Assembly (NCBI GenBank): GCA_041573795.1
Contig: JBFFQB010000061.1
Location: 1-19,863, forward strand
DNA: 19,863 bases
Reading direction: 5' to 3'
From: E44-bin32 sp041573795
GTDB taxonomy: Bacteria; Chloroflexota; Anaerolineae; Anaerolineales; E44-bin32
This document shows positions 1-7,006 of the stretch, piece by piece. The notes below the pieces were generated by a model that was given only the letters and a program-made list of their open reading frames with translations, did no database searches and was not told the origin of the DNA. How positions within the stretch are numbered: position 1 is the stretch's first letter; every line of letters begins with the position of its first letter. The translations under genes and the position numbers were made by a program.

Positions 1-1083
1 GAGGAATCGGAAGAGCTAGAACCCGCCTATGCACGCGCCTTAGGTCGCGGTCGATCACAAGAGGCAGACCTGGCATGGGGAGAACCCGCCGCAATAGAAG
101 CCTTTGAAACAGAACAGACCATCCTACGTCAGGAGGATGCAGGAGCAAGCATCAAGGGACGGGAGCGGCGCCGTGATTTTCTTGGTCTCCCCCTCTTGGT
201 CGGAGGCCGCTGCGTTGGCAGCCTGGTGTTCGGACGCTTTGGAGGGCCTGCTTATCCACCCGAGCATATCCGCCTGGCTGAGTTTGTCGCCTGGCATGTA
301 GGGCAGTTGCTTGAGAATCGTCGCCTCGCACGGCGTATTGCCAGCCTTGAAGCGCAGCGCGAGCTTGCACGTATGCAGGATGAATTCATTTCCACCATCT
401 CCCATGAGCTACGGACGCCATTGGGGTTCATCAAAGGCTATGTAACCACGCTCATGCGCGAGGATACGACATGGGACGAGGAGAAGCGCGCAGAATTCCT
501 GCGCATAATTGACGATGAATCCGATCGGCTGCGTGAACTCATCGATAACCTTCTGGATTCATCACGATTGGAGAGCGGTTCCCTGAGCATGACCCTCGAA
601 CCGGCCCGTTTAGGTCCTATCCTTCGGGGAGCAGTTCAGCGGATACAGAGCGCCCATGAAGATATGCAGGTTACGCTCGAAATCCCCGATGATCTGCCAA
701 TCCAACGAATCGACTCGACCCGCATCGCACAGGTACTCGATAACTTCCTGAATAACGCCCAGAAGTACGCGCCAGAGGCTAACGTTACAGTTCGCACAAC
801 TTTGCATGAAGATAATGTGGTAGTGGAAGTGATTGACGATGGGCGAGGCATCGATGCGGATCATACGCCACACCTATTCGAGCGTTTTTACCGGGTACCG
901 CAGGAAACGAGTAAACGCGGCACTGGTTTGGGGTTATATATTTGTAGAAAAATTATTGAAGCCCACTCTGGTGAAATTGGTGTTGAAAGCACGATCGGTA
1001 AAGGGACCCGATTTTACTTTACACTCCCATTAAATTTCGACGGTGACTGGGGAGACGAGGAGTATGGCGATGTCCGATTCTGA
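1..1083 (+). CDS. Sensor histidine kinase, C-terminal part (GAF + HisKA + HATPase_c), 5' end outside window
   Basis: The frame is open from base 1 without a start codon, so the gene begins upstream; 360 residues are visible. Residues 1 to about 105 look like the end of a GAF domain (the stretch after GLPLLVGGRCVGSLVFGR and the closing helix before the kinase core). The kinase core follows. The H-box SHELRTP has the phospho-accepting His at visible residue 135, the N-box DNFLNNA is at about 247-253, the G1 box DDGRGID at 279-285, the F-box FERFYRV at 293-299 and the G2 box GTGLGL at 307-312. All catalytic motifs are intact, so this should be an active autokinase. No membrane segment lies in the visible part. 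Its last 14 bases overlap the response regulator gene, its likely partner. The input sensed by the GAF or upstream domains cannot be read from here. Confidence 0.95.
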   Translation, partial: EESEELEPAYARALGRGRSQEADLAWGEPAAIEAFETEQTILRQEDAGASIKGRERRRDFLGLPLLVGGRCVGSLVFGRFGGPAYPPEHIRLAEFVAWHVGQLLENRRLARRIASLEAQRELARMQDEFISTISHELRTPLGFIKGYVTTLMREDTTWDEEKRAEFLRIIDDESDRLRELIDNLLDSSRLESGSLSMTLEPARLGPILRGAVQRIQSAHEDMQVTLEIPDDLPIQRIDSTRIAQVLDNFLNNAQKYAPEANVTVRTTLHEDNVVVEVIDDGRGIDADHTPHLFERFYRVPQETSKRGTGLGLYICRKIIEAHSGEIGVESTIGKGTRFYFTLPLNFDGDWGDEEYGDVRF

Positions 1084-1777
1084 AACCACTACTATTCTGG
1101 TTGTAGATGATGAACCCCGCTATCTCAGCCTGGTTCAAATCAACCTTGAGACGGCCGGCTACGCTGTCCTCACTGCAATGGATGGACAACAAGCTGTTGA
1201 TGCGGTCGCGAATGAGAAACCTGATATTATCCTGCTCGATGTAATGATGCCTGTGATGGACGGCTTCACCGCCTGCGAGCGCATCCGTGAGTTCTCCTCC
1301 GTCCCGATCATCATTCTCACGGCAAAAGGCGAAGAGCGAGATCGGGTGCGAGGGCTGGATGCCGGTGCAGATGACTACATTGTCAAACCATTTTCGGCAC
1401 AGGAGCTGCTGGCGCGTGTCCGCGCTGTGCTACGACGGGCAGAACGGGAAACCGTCGAAGGTTTCCACCAACCCTTATTCAAGCATCATGAATTGGAGAT
1501 CGATCTCGCCAAGGCTCAGGTAACAGTGGGTGAGTCCGAGGTATCGCTAACCGCAACCGAATATCGCCTGCTCCAAACGCTCGCCAATGCCGTGGGTGTT
1601 GTCCAAAGCCCCGAGGATCTTCTCACCACAGTGTGGGGTCCTGAGTACAAAGATGATAAGGAAATCTTATGGGTATGTCTGAGCCGGTTGCGACAGAAAA
1701 TCGAACCCGATCCTAAGAACCCGGTTCACATCCTCACCCGACAGGGTATTGGTTACTTTATTCCACCGGCTGAGTGA
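1070..1777 (+). CDS. OmpR/PhoB-family response regulator
   Basis: A 235-residue two-domain regulator. The N-terminal receiver has the acidic pair D13-D14, the phospho-acceptor D57 (in ILLDVMMPVMDG), T84 and K106 (in DYIVKPF), so it should be phosphorylated normally. The C-terminal domain, about 140-235, is a winged helix (LTATEYRLLQTLA, then SRLRQKIE and GIGYFIPP), which binds DNA in this family. The start chosen is the ATG at 1070: GAGGAG at 1057-1062 lies 7 bases upstream, whereas the in-frame ATG at 1064 sits almost on top of that site and the one at 1043 has no such site. The gene overlaps the kinase gene by 14 bases, and its TGA overlaps the GTG of the next gene, so all three are probably translated together. 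Its target promoters are unknown. Confidence 0.95.
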   Translation: MSDSETTTILVVDDEPRYLSLVQINLETAGYAVLTAMDGQQAVDAVANEKPDIILLDVMMPVMDGFTACERIREFSSVPIIILTAKGEERDRVRGLDAGADDYIVKPFSAQELLARVRAVLRRAERETVEGFHQPLFKHHELEIDLAKAQVTVGESEVSLTATEYRLLQTLANAVGVVQSPEDLLTTVWGPEYKDDKEILWVCLSRLRQKIEPDPKNPVHILTRQGIGYFIPPAE

Positions 1778-2988
1778 GCACCGGGAAACAATCAGAAGAA
1801 AAGATCGTGGATCAACCTAATTTGCTCGTCATAGATCCGGATGAGAAGACCAGTGTTTTCATGCACCATATGCTCACGCGTGCTGGCTATGAAGTTCAGG
1901 TTGCCCCCTCGGGAAAAGAAGGCCTGATCATCGCCTGGCGAGATCTTCCTGATATCATCGTCACGGAGATGGATCTTGCGGACATCGAAGCGGTCGAACT
2001 GATCAGAAAATTAAGGCAAGACCAACGCACGCAACGCACGATCATCATTGGTCTAACACATCTAGGAGATCCCAGGATTTCCGCTGCGGGAATGGAAGCA
2101 GGCCTGGATCATTTCCTGATGAAACAAGCCGATGCGATCGATATGCTCATCCAATATTTGGGACAGCATGTCGAACCCCGGGATCATTCCGGCGAACTGC
2201 CAGCTCGAAGCGCCGGCAATCAGATCATCGCCTTTCTTGGGGTAAAGGGAGGCGTCGGCACCTCCTCCATTTGTGTTAATGTGGCTCACCATATCGGGTC
2301 AAGCGCCGGAACCGATCAAGCGCTTGTATGTGACCTGGTCCTACCGCTCGGCTCATTACAGTGGATCACTGGCCTAAGGGATACATTAAGCCTGGCCGAA
2401 TTAACCCAAACTCCCTCATCCGATCTCACACAGAGTTTTCTGGATGAACGTCTCCGCCCACCTCAGGGCTGGTCGTTCCGCTTGCTCGCAGGCGAAAGAT
2501 CACCACAAGCAGCCGAAACTGTACAGGCAGATCGTATCGCACCCTTACTGCAAACCTTAAAGACGCGTTTTTCTCACATTATCGTCGATTTAGGGCGCAC
2601 AATTTCGCCTTTAGCGCGTGTGGTGATGGCTCAGGCCGATCGGCTCATCATCTTGCTGCAAGCAGATGAAGAATGTGTCAGCAACGCAATCGCCATCCGC
2701 GACTACTTGGGAACGAGTGGAATTGGTCCAACACAGATTTGGTTTGTATCAAACCGGCCATTGCCAACGGAAGGGATGACAACACAGACGGTGATTGGGC
2801 GTCTGGGGGGATCAGTGGCAGCCGCCATTCCTAATATGGCTGAGCAGATGGCGCTGGTCAATACCTTGCATGCCCCCATCCATTTGCGCTTCCCCGAGCA
2901 CCGGGTAAATCTTGCGATCCAACGCCTGGCCAGCCAGATTCTAAAAGGCGAACTCGACAAACACCCCTCCTCCGAGCCCCTGGCTTGA
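1774..2988 (+). CDS. CpaE/TadZ-like ATPase with degenerate N-terminal receiver domain
   Basis: A 404-residue protein starting at GTG 1774, which overlaps the regulator's TGA (GTGA). Residues 15-130 fold as a receiver, but the phospho-acceptor position carries Glu (E65 in IIVTEMDL) and the usual acidic pair is reduced (VIDPDE), so it is a pseudo-receiver. Residues 150-395 are a ParA/MinD-like ATPase. The P-loop GVKGGVGTS (156-164) keeps the signature Lys of the deviant Walker A but has Thr where ParA/MinD have the second Lys, as is usual in CpaE/TadZ proteins. The later hydrophobic strands IIVDLGR and LIILLQADEE correspond to the switch and Walker B regions. In tad pilus loci CpaE/TadZ localises the assembly machine at a pole. 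No other pilus gene is visible here, and the position behind a kinase-regulator pair suggests a signalling or localisation output instead. A GTG at 1807 is an alternative start. Confidence 0.85.
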   Translation: MSTGKQSEEKIVDQPNLLVIDPDEKTSVFMHHMLTRAGYEVQVAPSGKEGLIIAWRDLPDIIVTEMDLADIEAVELIRKLRQDQRTQRTIIIGLTHLGDPRISAAGMEAGLDHFLMKQADAIDMLIQYLGQHVEPRDHSGELPARSAGNQIIAFLGVKGGVGTSSICVNVAHHIGSSAGTDQALVCDLVLPLGSLQWITGLRDTLSLAELTQTPSSDLTQSFLDERLRPPQGWSFRLLAGERSPQAAETVQADRIAPLLQTLKTRFSHIIVDLGRTISPLARVVMAQADRLIILLQADEECVSNAIAIRDYLGTSGIGPTQIWFVSNRPLPTEGMTTQTVIGRLGGSVAAAIPNMAEQMALVNTLHAPIHLRFPEHRVNLAIQRLASQILKGELDKHPSSEPLA

Positions 2989-3062
2989 TCTGCATCCAGC
3001 ATCGCCGACGATCATCCCTTATTCCATCCACGCAACGGGAAGAATGCGCAAAAATTGAGTTC

Positions 3063-3071
3063 TGCTATAAT
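3063..3071 (+). promoter_or_regulatory. Extended -10 promoter of the XRE-TPR-GNAT operon
   Basis: TGCTATAAT is a perfect extended -10 element (TG, one base, TATAAT at 3066-3071). No good -35 box lies 17 bases upstream, which extended -10 promoters tolerate. Transcription would start near 3078, leaving a leader of roughly 23 bases before the ATG at 3101. The bases after the -10 (CGCC) are the same as at two other promoters in this window. Confidence 0.65.
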
Positions 3072-3080
3072 CGCCCAAAA

Positions 3081-3090
3081 CTGGCGCCAG
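3081..3090. promoter_or_regulatory. Perfect 10-bp palindrome overlapping the leader and ribosome-binding site
   Basis: CTGGCGCCAG equals its own reverse complement. It lies just after the expected transcription start and touches the ribosome-binding site AGGAG at 3089-3093 of the XRE regulator gene. HTH_XRE proteins bind short palindromes, often in their own promoter, so an autoregulatory operator is a reasonable guess. A 10-bp GC-rich palindrome could also occur by chance. Confidence 0.35.
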
Positions 3091-3100
3091 GAGCCATCCT

Positions 3101-3772
3101 ATGAGCACAAAGCAGGCCCGCTTCCTTCGAGCAAAAATGTTAGGTGCGCTGATGCGTGAGGCACGCCTCAACGCAGGTAAAAGCTTAAAGGAGACCGCGG
3201 CTCTCATCGGAATCGGTAGCAGCACACTTTCTTCATACGAACACGGTCGAAAATCGATTTCACTTCCCGAACTAGAGCTCCTGGCTTTTCATCTCGATCT
3301 ACCGCTACGCCACTTCTTATCACCCTCTACCGCTACATTGGAAGAAGAGCGGGACATCAAACCCCAGATCATGATCATGCTCAGGCAGCGAATGATTGGG
3401 GCCATGCTGCGAAAGGCCCGCAACGAAAAAGACCTCTCCATCCGTCAACTGGCTGAGATGATCGAAATGCCCCCCAGCCGGCTCAGTGCTTTTGAGCGAG
3501 GTGAACGACCCATCCCTATTCCCGATCTTGAAAGCCTTCTCAATTTCCTGGACCGTCCCATGGATGAGTTCATGAATCACGAGGGGCCAGTTGGTGCATG
3601 GCATCGCAACCAGCGCGCCTTCGAACATTTTTCAGAGCTTCCCGAGGATCTGCGTAGATTCTTTCTACAGCCAGTTAACAGACCCTATCTCGAAATTGCC
3701 TCGCGCTTAAGCGGCCTGGAGATAGATAAACTCGAATCCGTGCTGGAAGCAATACAGGGTTTAATCAGGTGA
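3101..3772 (+). CDS. Transcriptional regulator with two XRE-type helix-turn-helix domains
   Basis: A 223-residue cytoplasmic protein with two HTH_XRE domains in tandem, at about 13-73 (LKETAALIGIGSSTLSSYEHGR) and about 95-157 (IRQLAEMIEMPPSRLSAFERGE). Each domain has the typical recognition helix followed by a Ser-x-x-E-x-G-x-R/E type turn, so one chain may bind both half-sites of an operator. Residues 158-223 are helical with no recognised ligand domain. The ATG at 3101 is preceded by AGGAG at 3089-3093, spaced 7 bases. The TGA overlaps the GTG of the TPR gene (GTGA), which means translational coupling. The palindrome at 3081-3090 may be its own operator. The target genes are unknown; the coupled TPR protein and acetyltransferase are the first candidates for a shared process. 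Confidence 0.9.
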   Translation: MSTKQARFLRAKMLGALMREARLNAGKSLKETAALIGIGSSTLSSYEHGRKSISLPELELLAFHLDLPLRHFLSPSTATLEEERDIKPQIMIMLRQRMIGAMLRKARNEKDLSIRQLAEMIEMPPSRLSAFERGERPIPIPDLESLLNFLDRPMDEFMNHEGPVGAWHRNQRAFEHFSELPEDLRRFFLQPVNRPYLEIASRLSGLEIDKLESVLEAIQGLIR

Positions 3773-4314
3773 ATGACCACCTATCCCAAGCAGATCAGAT
3801 CGCACAGGAAGCGCTTCAAGCCTATGAACAAGCCAACTTCGACCAGGCAATTAACCTGTTTGAGCAGGCTAGAGCGGCCTACAATGCGGCAGGTGATCTA
3901 ATCAAGGCCGCAGAGATGGCCAATAATCTCTCCGTTGCGCTGGTGCAGGTTAAAAGCTATCAGGCTGCACTCGATGTTTTACAAGGCACCACTGAAGTAT
4001 TCTCCAACCATGGCGACATAAAAAGAGCAGCACAATCGATCGGGAATAAGGCCGCAGCATATGAAGGTATGGGGGATTGGGAGAAAGCTGAAGCAAACTA
4101 TCTAGCAGCCGCTGATCAATTTGGACACATCGGTGATCAGGACAACCAACACTATACATTACAAGGCCTATCAAGAGTTCGATTGCGTCAAGGACGTGCA
4201 ATTGAAGCAGTATCAACGATGCAGGGGGCACTTGAAACTGGAGCGAAATCTAACTGGCGAACGAGACTGGTACAAAAACTCCTGAGCATTCCTGCGCGAC
4301 TGCTAAAACCTTGA
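3769..4314 (+). CDS. TPR-repeat protein
   Basis: A 181-residue protein starting at GTG 3769, whose first bases overlap the TGA of the XRE gene. It contains about four tetratricopeptide repeats: roughly residues 7-40 (A-x-E-A-x-Q-A-Y then DQAINLFEQA), 47-80, 88-121 (AYEGMGDWEKAEANYLAA) and 127-160. A basic, hydrophobic tail (LVQKLLSIPARLLKP) ends it. No signal peptide is present. TPR arrays bind other proteins; a partner cannot be named. Being coupled to the XRE gene suggests that the two products meet, for example as a TPR module that modulates the regulator, but this is inference. The acetyltransferase gene starts six bases downstream, so one mRNA probably carries all three. Confidence 0.85.
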   Translation: MNDHLSQADQIAQEALQAYEQANFDQAINLFEQARAAYNAAGDLIKAAEMANNLSVALVQVKSYQAALDVLQGTTEVFSNHGDIKRAAQSIGNKAAAYEGMGDWEKAEANYLAAADQFGHIGDQDNQHYTLQGLSRVRLRQGRAIEAVSTMQGALETGAKSNWRTRLVQKLLSIPARLLKP

Positions 4315-4320
4315 ATCCAC

Positions 4321-5190
4321 TTGACCCCAAAAAAGAAGCAACACCGTCCCTCCCCCTGGACTGTAAGACCCACTACTCCCCGCGATCAATCTCTCGTCGC
4401 CCGACTGTTATCGAGCGCCTCCAATCGTCACCTCCATCTGGATTGGTATTCCAGCTACGATCTTCTCGATGAAAGCCCTTCCCTGATAGCCTTTGACGAC
4501 GAGGAAGCAGTGGCGATCCTCGCTCTTCCTCCCGACCCACCCGGGATAGGATGGATTCGCTATTTTGCAGTGAAGGCAGGGACACCGACTGAGCCACTAT
4601 GGGAACTGCTTTGGCAAGAAGCCGTAAGTATTGCTCCTGCTATTGGCATTAACACGATTTCTGCCCTTGTCACGCAGCCATGGTTCGTCCCCATCTTACG
4701 CTCGGTAAATTTTGTTCAAACAACTGAGGTCATCTTTCTGGAATGGAAAGGGGCAGGGATCCAGGTGGAATTACCCCTTCACGCGATATTGCGAACCATG
4801 AGCGGCGCTGATCTTGAAGCAGTATCGAGCGTAGATAAACGCGCCTTTCAACCATTGTGGCAGCATTCATTGAAGGCTTTAGAGGCTGCTTTTCACCTCT
4901 CGGCTTTCGCCACAGTCATAGAAGTCGAAGATCAAATTGTTGCTTACCAGATGAGTACCGCCTCAGCCCTGGGGTCTCATCTGGCTCGTCTGGCCGTGGA
5001 GCCCGGTATGCAATCACAGGGCTTGGCGAAAGCCTTGGTTGCTCATTCGATCCGCCATTTTCAACAACGGGGGATTGACCGTATGAGCGTGAACACGCAA
5101 GCCGACAACACTCGCAGCCAGCATCTTTATGAAAGAATGGGCTTCACGCTTACCGGCCAGCGTTTTCCGGTGCTAACGCTCACGCTGTAA
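4321..5190 (+). CDS. Tandem GNAT-family N-acetyltransferase
   Basis: A 289-residue protein made of two GNAT folds. The N-terminal copy (about 13-142) lacks a clear acetyl-CoA loop and is probably structural or degenerate. The C-terminal copy (about 148-289) has a standard motif A with ARLAVEPGM followed by the Q-x-x-G-x-A loop (Q231, G234, A236), and a motif B with NTQADNTRSQHLYERMGF near 258-275, so it should bind acetyl-CoA. The start is inferred: an in-frame stop (4312-4314) lies 6 bases upstream and the first in-frame ATG is at residue 160, far too late, so TTG 4321 is the best choice although no ribosome-binding site is obvious. Coupling to the TPR gene may drive translation. The acceptor substrate cannot be told; double GNAT proteins acetylate small amines, antibiotics or protein N-termini. 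Confidence 0.85.
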   Translation: MTPKKKQHRPSPWTVRPTTPRDQSLVARLLSSASNRHLHLDWYSSYDLLDESPSLIAFDDEEAVAILALPPDPPGIGWIRYFAVKAGTPTEPLWELLWQEAVSIAPAIGINTISALVTQPWFVPILRSVNFVQTTEVIFLEWKGAGIQVELPLHAILRTMSGADLEAVSSVDKRAFQPLWQHSLKALEAAFHLSAFATVIEVEDQIVAYQMSTASALGSHLARLAVEPGMQSQGLAKALVAHSIRHFQQRGIDRMSVNTQADNTRSQHLYERMGFTLTGQRFPVLTLTL

Positions 5191-5220
5191 TCAAATTTTA
5201 ACGTCTTGAGCAAGCGTGCA

Positions 5221-5244
5221 ACCGCACGCGAAATCGCGTGCGGT
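5221..5244. terminator. Perfect 10-bp hairpin between convergent genes, without a T-tract
   Basis: ACCGCACGCG (5221-5230) pairs exactly with CGCGTGCGGT (5235-5244) across the loop AAAT. It sits between the ends of the convergent acetyltransferase and slipin genes, where a bidirectional terminator or mRNA 3'-end stabiliser would be expected. Neither strand has a run of T after the stem, so it is not a standard intrinsic terminator. Confidence 0.45.
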
Positions 5245-5292
5245 GTACTGCAACTATGACCTCAGCTATGGCTTAATTGGTCAGCTAGATCA

Positions 5293-6069
5293 CTAATCTT
5301 TCTTTGAGTTAAAAGCCATGATGCCTTCAAACAAATCAACCGGCACCGGGAAGATGATGGTGCTGTTCTTTTCCACCGATATTTCTGTTAGCGTCTGAAG
5401 GTAGCGCAGCTGTACAGAGACAGGATTGGCTGCCATGATATTAGCCGCGTCGGCCAGTCGCTGTGCGGCAGAGGCCTCACCCTCTGCATGAACGATTTTT
5501 GCTCGTTTCTCACGCTCTGCTTCCGCCTGCTTGGCCATTGCTCGCTGCATGCTCTGGGGTAGTTCCACATCCTTCACTTCGACGATGGTGACTTTCACGC
5601 CCCAGGGCTCTGTAGTCTCATCGATAATTTGCTGCAGCTTTTGGTTGATTTCTTCACGGTTCGCCAGCAAGTCATCCAACTCAGATTGACCAACAACATT
5701 TCGCAGTGTTGTTTGTGAAATATTCCAGGTTGCCCGTTTGAAATCCTCAACCTGGACAATAGCATTGTTGGGGTCAACAACCCTGAAGAAGACCACGGCA
5801 TTGACTTTAACGGTTACATTATCTTTGGTGATCACTTCCTGAGAGGGCACATCCAAAGTAACGACACGCAAATCGACTTTAAGCATGCGGTCGATGACCG
5901 GTATGATGAAGAACAGACCGGGGCCTTTCGCCCCTATCAGTCGACCGAGGCGGAAGATCACACCGCGCTCATACTCCTGTACGATCCTTACTGCGGAGCT
6001 GATGAAGAGAATGACGATGATGAGGATGAAGAGTATCGGAAGGTTGAGTAACTGCGTAAGAATATCCAT
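5293..6069 (-). CDS. Slipin (stomatin-like SPFH/band-7 membrane protein)
   Basis: A 258-residue protein with an N-terminal membrane segment at about 5-27, then the SPFH/band-7 domain: VQEYERGVIFRLGRL followed by GPGLFFIIPVIDRM, DVPSQEVITKDNVTV, and the end of the domain near KVTIVEVKDVELP. A long helical stretch rich in Ala, Glu and Arg (about 175-225, MQRAMAKQAEAEREKRAK) can form a coiled coil. This is the size and architecture of bacterial slipins, which make ring-shaped oligomers in the membrane and are thought to organise membrane microdomains or regulate membrane proteases. Slipins are often paired with an NfeD protein, but none is next to it here. The ATG has GGGAG just upstream. A promoter with an extended -10 lies 36 bases before the start. 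Confidence 0.93.
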   Translation of the reverse strand: MDILTQLLNLPILFILIIVILFISSAVRIVQEYERGVIFRLGRLIGAKGPGLFFIIPVIDRMLKVDLRVVTLDVPSQEVITKDNVTVKVNAVVFFRVVDPNNAIVQVEDFKRATWNISQTTLRNVVGQSELDDLLANREEINQKLQQIIDETTEPWGVKVTIVEVKDVELPQSMQRAMAKQAEAEREKRAKIVHAEGEASAAQRLADAANIMAANPVSVQLRYLQTLTEISVEKNSTIIFPVPVDLFEGIMAFNSKKD

Positions 6070-6104
6070 GAACGGCTCCCTTTCTATAAGAACGCCCTAT
6101 CTGC

Positions 6105-6113
6105 ATTATATCA
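6105..6113 (-). promoter_or_regulatory. Extended -10 promoter of the slipin gene
   Basis: On the minus strand this reads TGATATAAT, a perfect extended -10. Transcription would begin near 6098 and give a leader of about 29 bases containing the GGGAG site before the ATG at 6069. No convincing -35 box is seen. Confidence 0.6.
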
Positions 6114-6233
6114 ACCAAGAAGCGCACAGAGGCGAACTGCTCGGGCTCACTACTCGTCTGGGTCTGATATTATCCATAGACAATATGATTCATTTATGGC
6201 AGGATTCTGGCTGTTTGATATCGGGAGGTATAA

Positions 6234-6953
6234 ATGAGTAAACGAGAAGAAATCCGCGCCAGGAGAAAGAAAGCGCAAAGACAATCGTTAATCACCTGGG
6301 TGCTTGTGATCGCCGGTATCGCCATCGTGGTTACAGCGTTGGTAATTTTTCGAACGCAGGCATCGATTACAAGCATAGCTGTCCCCGAATTTCTTGATTA
6401 CAGCATGGCGGATGGCTCAGGACTTGGAGACCCGAACGCGCCGGTGCGCATAGAAGAATTCTCCGATTTCCAGTGTCCGGCATGTGCCCAATTCCATGAT
6501 CTTACGCTCAATCAGATCATCGATACCTATGTTGCCACCGGGCAGGTTTACTTTGTATACCGCAATTTCCCTATCCTGGACAGCGCTGGGCGAACCGAAT
6601 CTCATGATGCCGCCAATGCGGTTTACTGTGCACGCGAACAAAACCGTTTCTGGGAGTTCCACGACATGCTCTTTGCGAATCGTATTGGTGAAGGCGCAGG
6701 CAGTTTTACCACAGCAAGACTGGAAGTCATGGGCGAGAAACTTGGTTTGGATCCGTCCTTCAATGAATGCTTGCGCGATATTGACTTCGCGGAGGAAGTG
6801 CTGCTTGACCGCACAGCCGCCTTCGAGGCAGGGTTTGATAGCACACCCAGCTTCCTGGTTAATGGGCAGCGCCTGATCGGTGCTCAGCCATTTGGAGCCT
6901 TTGTAACGGCGATTGAAAACGCTCTTGTAGAAGCGGAAACCCTAACGCAATAA
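6234..6953 (+). CDS. Membrane-anchored DsbA-like thiol-disulfide oxidoreductase
   Basis: A 239-residue protein. A basic N-terminus (about 1-18, many Arg/Lys) precedes one membrane segment at about 19-39, so the rest should face the outside of the membrane. The thioredoxin fold with a DsbA-type helical insertion starts near residue 65 (LGDPNAPVRIEEFSDFQ). The active site is CPAC (C81, C84), and the cis-proline loop is STPSFLVNG with P205. Two further cysteines, C132 and C179, could form a structural disulfide as in BdbD-like proteins. The protein probably introduces disulfides into exported proteins. No VKOR or DsbB partner gene is adjacent. GGGAGG at 6223-6228 gives a clear ribosome-binding site, 5 bases before the ATG. 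A strong intrinsic terminator closes the gene. Confidence 0.93.
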   Translation: MSKREEIRARRKKAQRQSLITWVLVIAGIAIVVTALVIFRTQASITSIAVPEFLDYSMADGSGLGDPNAPVRIEEFSDFQCPACAQFHDLTLNQIIDTYVATGQVYFVYRNFPILDSAGRTESHDAANAVYCAREQNRFWEFHDMLFANRIGEGAGSFTTARLEVMGEKLGLDPSFNECLRDIDFAEEVLLDRTAAFEAGFDSTPSFLVNGQRLIGAQPFGAFVTAIENALVEAETLTQ

Positions 6954-6977
6954 GCCTCGGTCAGACCGAAACGAAAG

Positions 6978-7006
6978 AACCGTGTTGCCCTCAACACGGT
7001 TTTTTT
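6978..7006 (+). terminator. Rho-independent terminator
   Basis: AACCGTGTTG (6978-6987) pairs perfectly with CAACACGGTT (6992-7001) around the loop CCCT and is followed by further T residues to 7006. It ends the DsbA-like gene 24 bases after its stop codon. Because the stem is preceded by A residues when read on the other strand, it may also work for the DUF554 gene, whose stop codon overlaps the T-tract. Confidence 0.9.

Noticed and set aside
2027..2042. Short direct repeat of ACGCA units inside the CpaE-like gene
   Set aside because: The repeat encodes an ordinary Gln/Arg stretch, is only two units long and shows no extension into a repeat array.
6168..6189. AT-rich hexamers TATTAT and TATGAT upstream of the DsbA-like gene
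   Set aside because: Neither has a plausible -35 box at 16-18 bases or an extended -10, so the promoter of this gene could not be placed.
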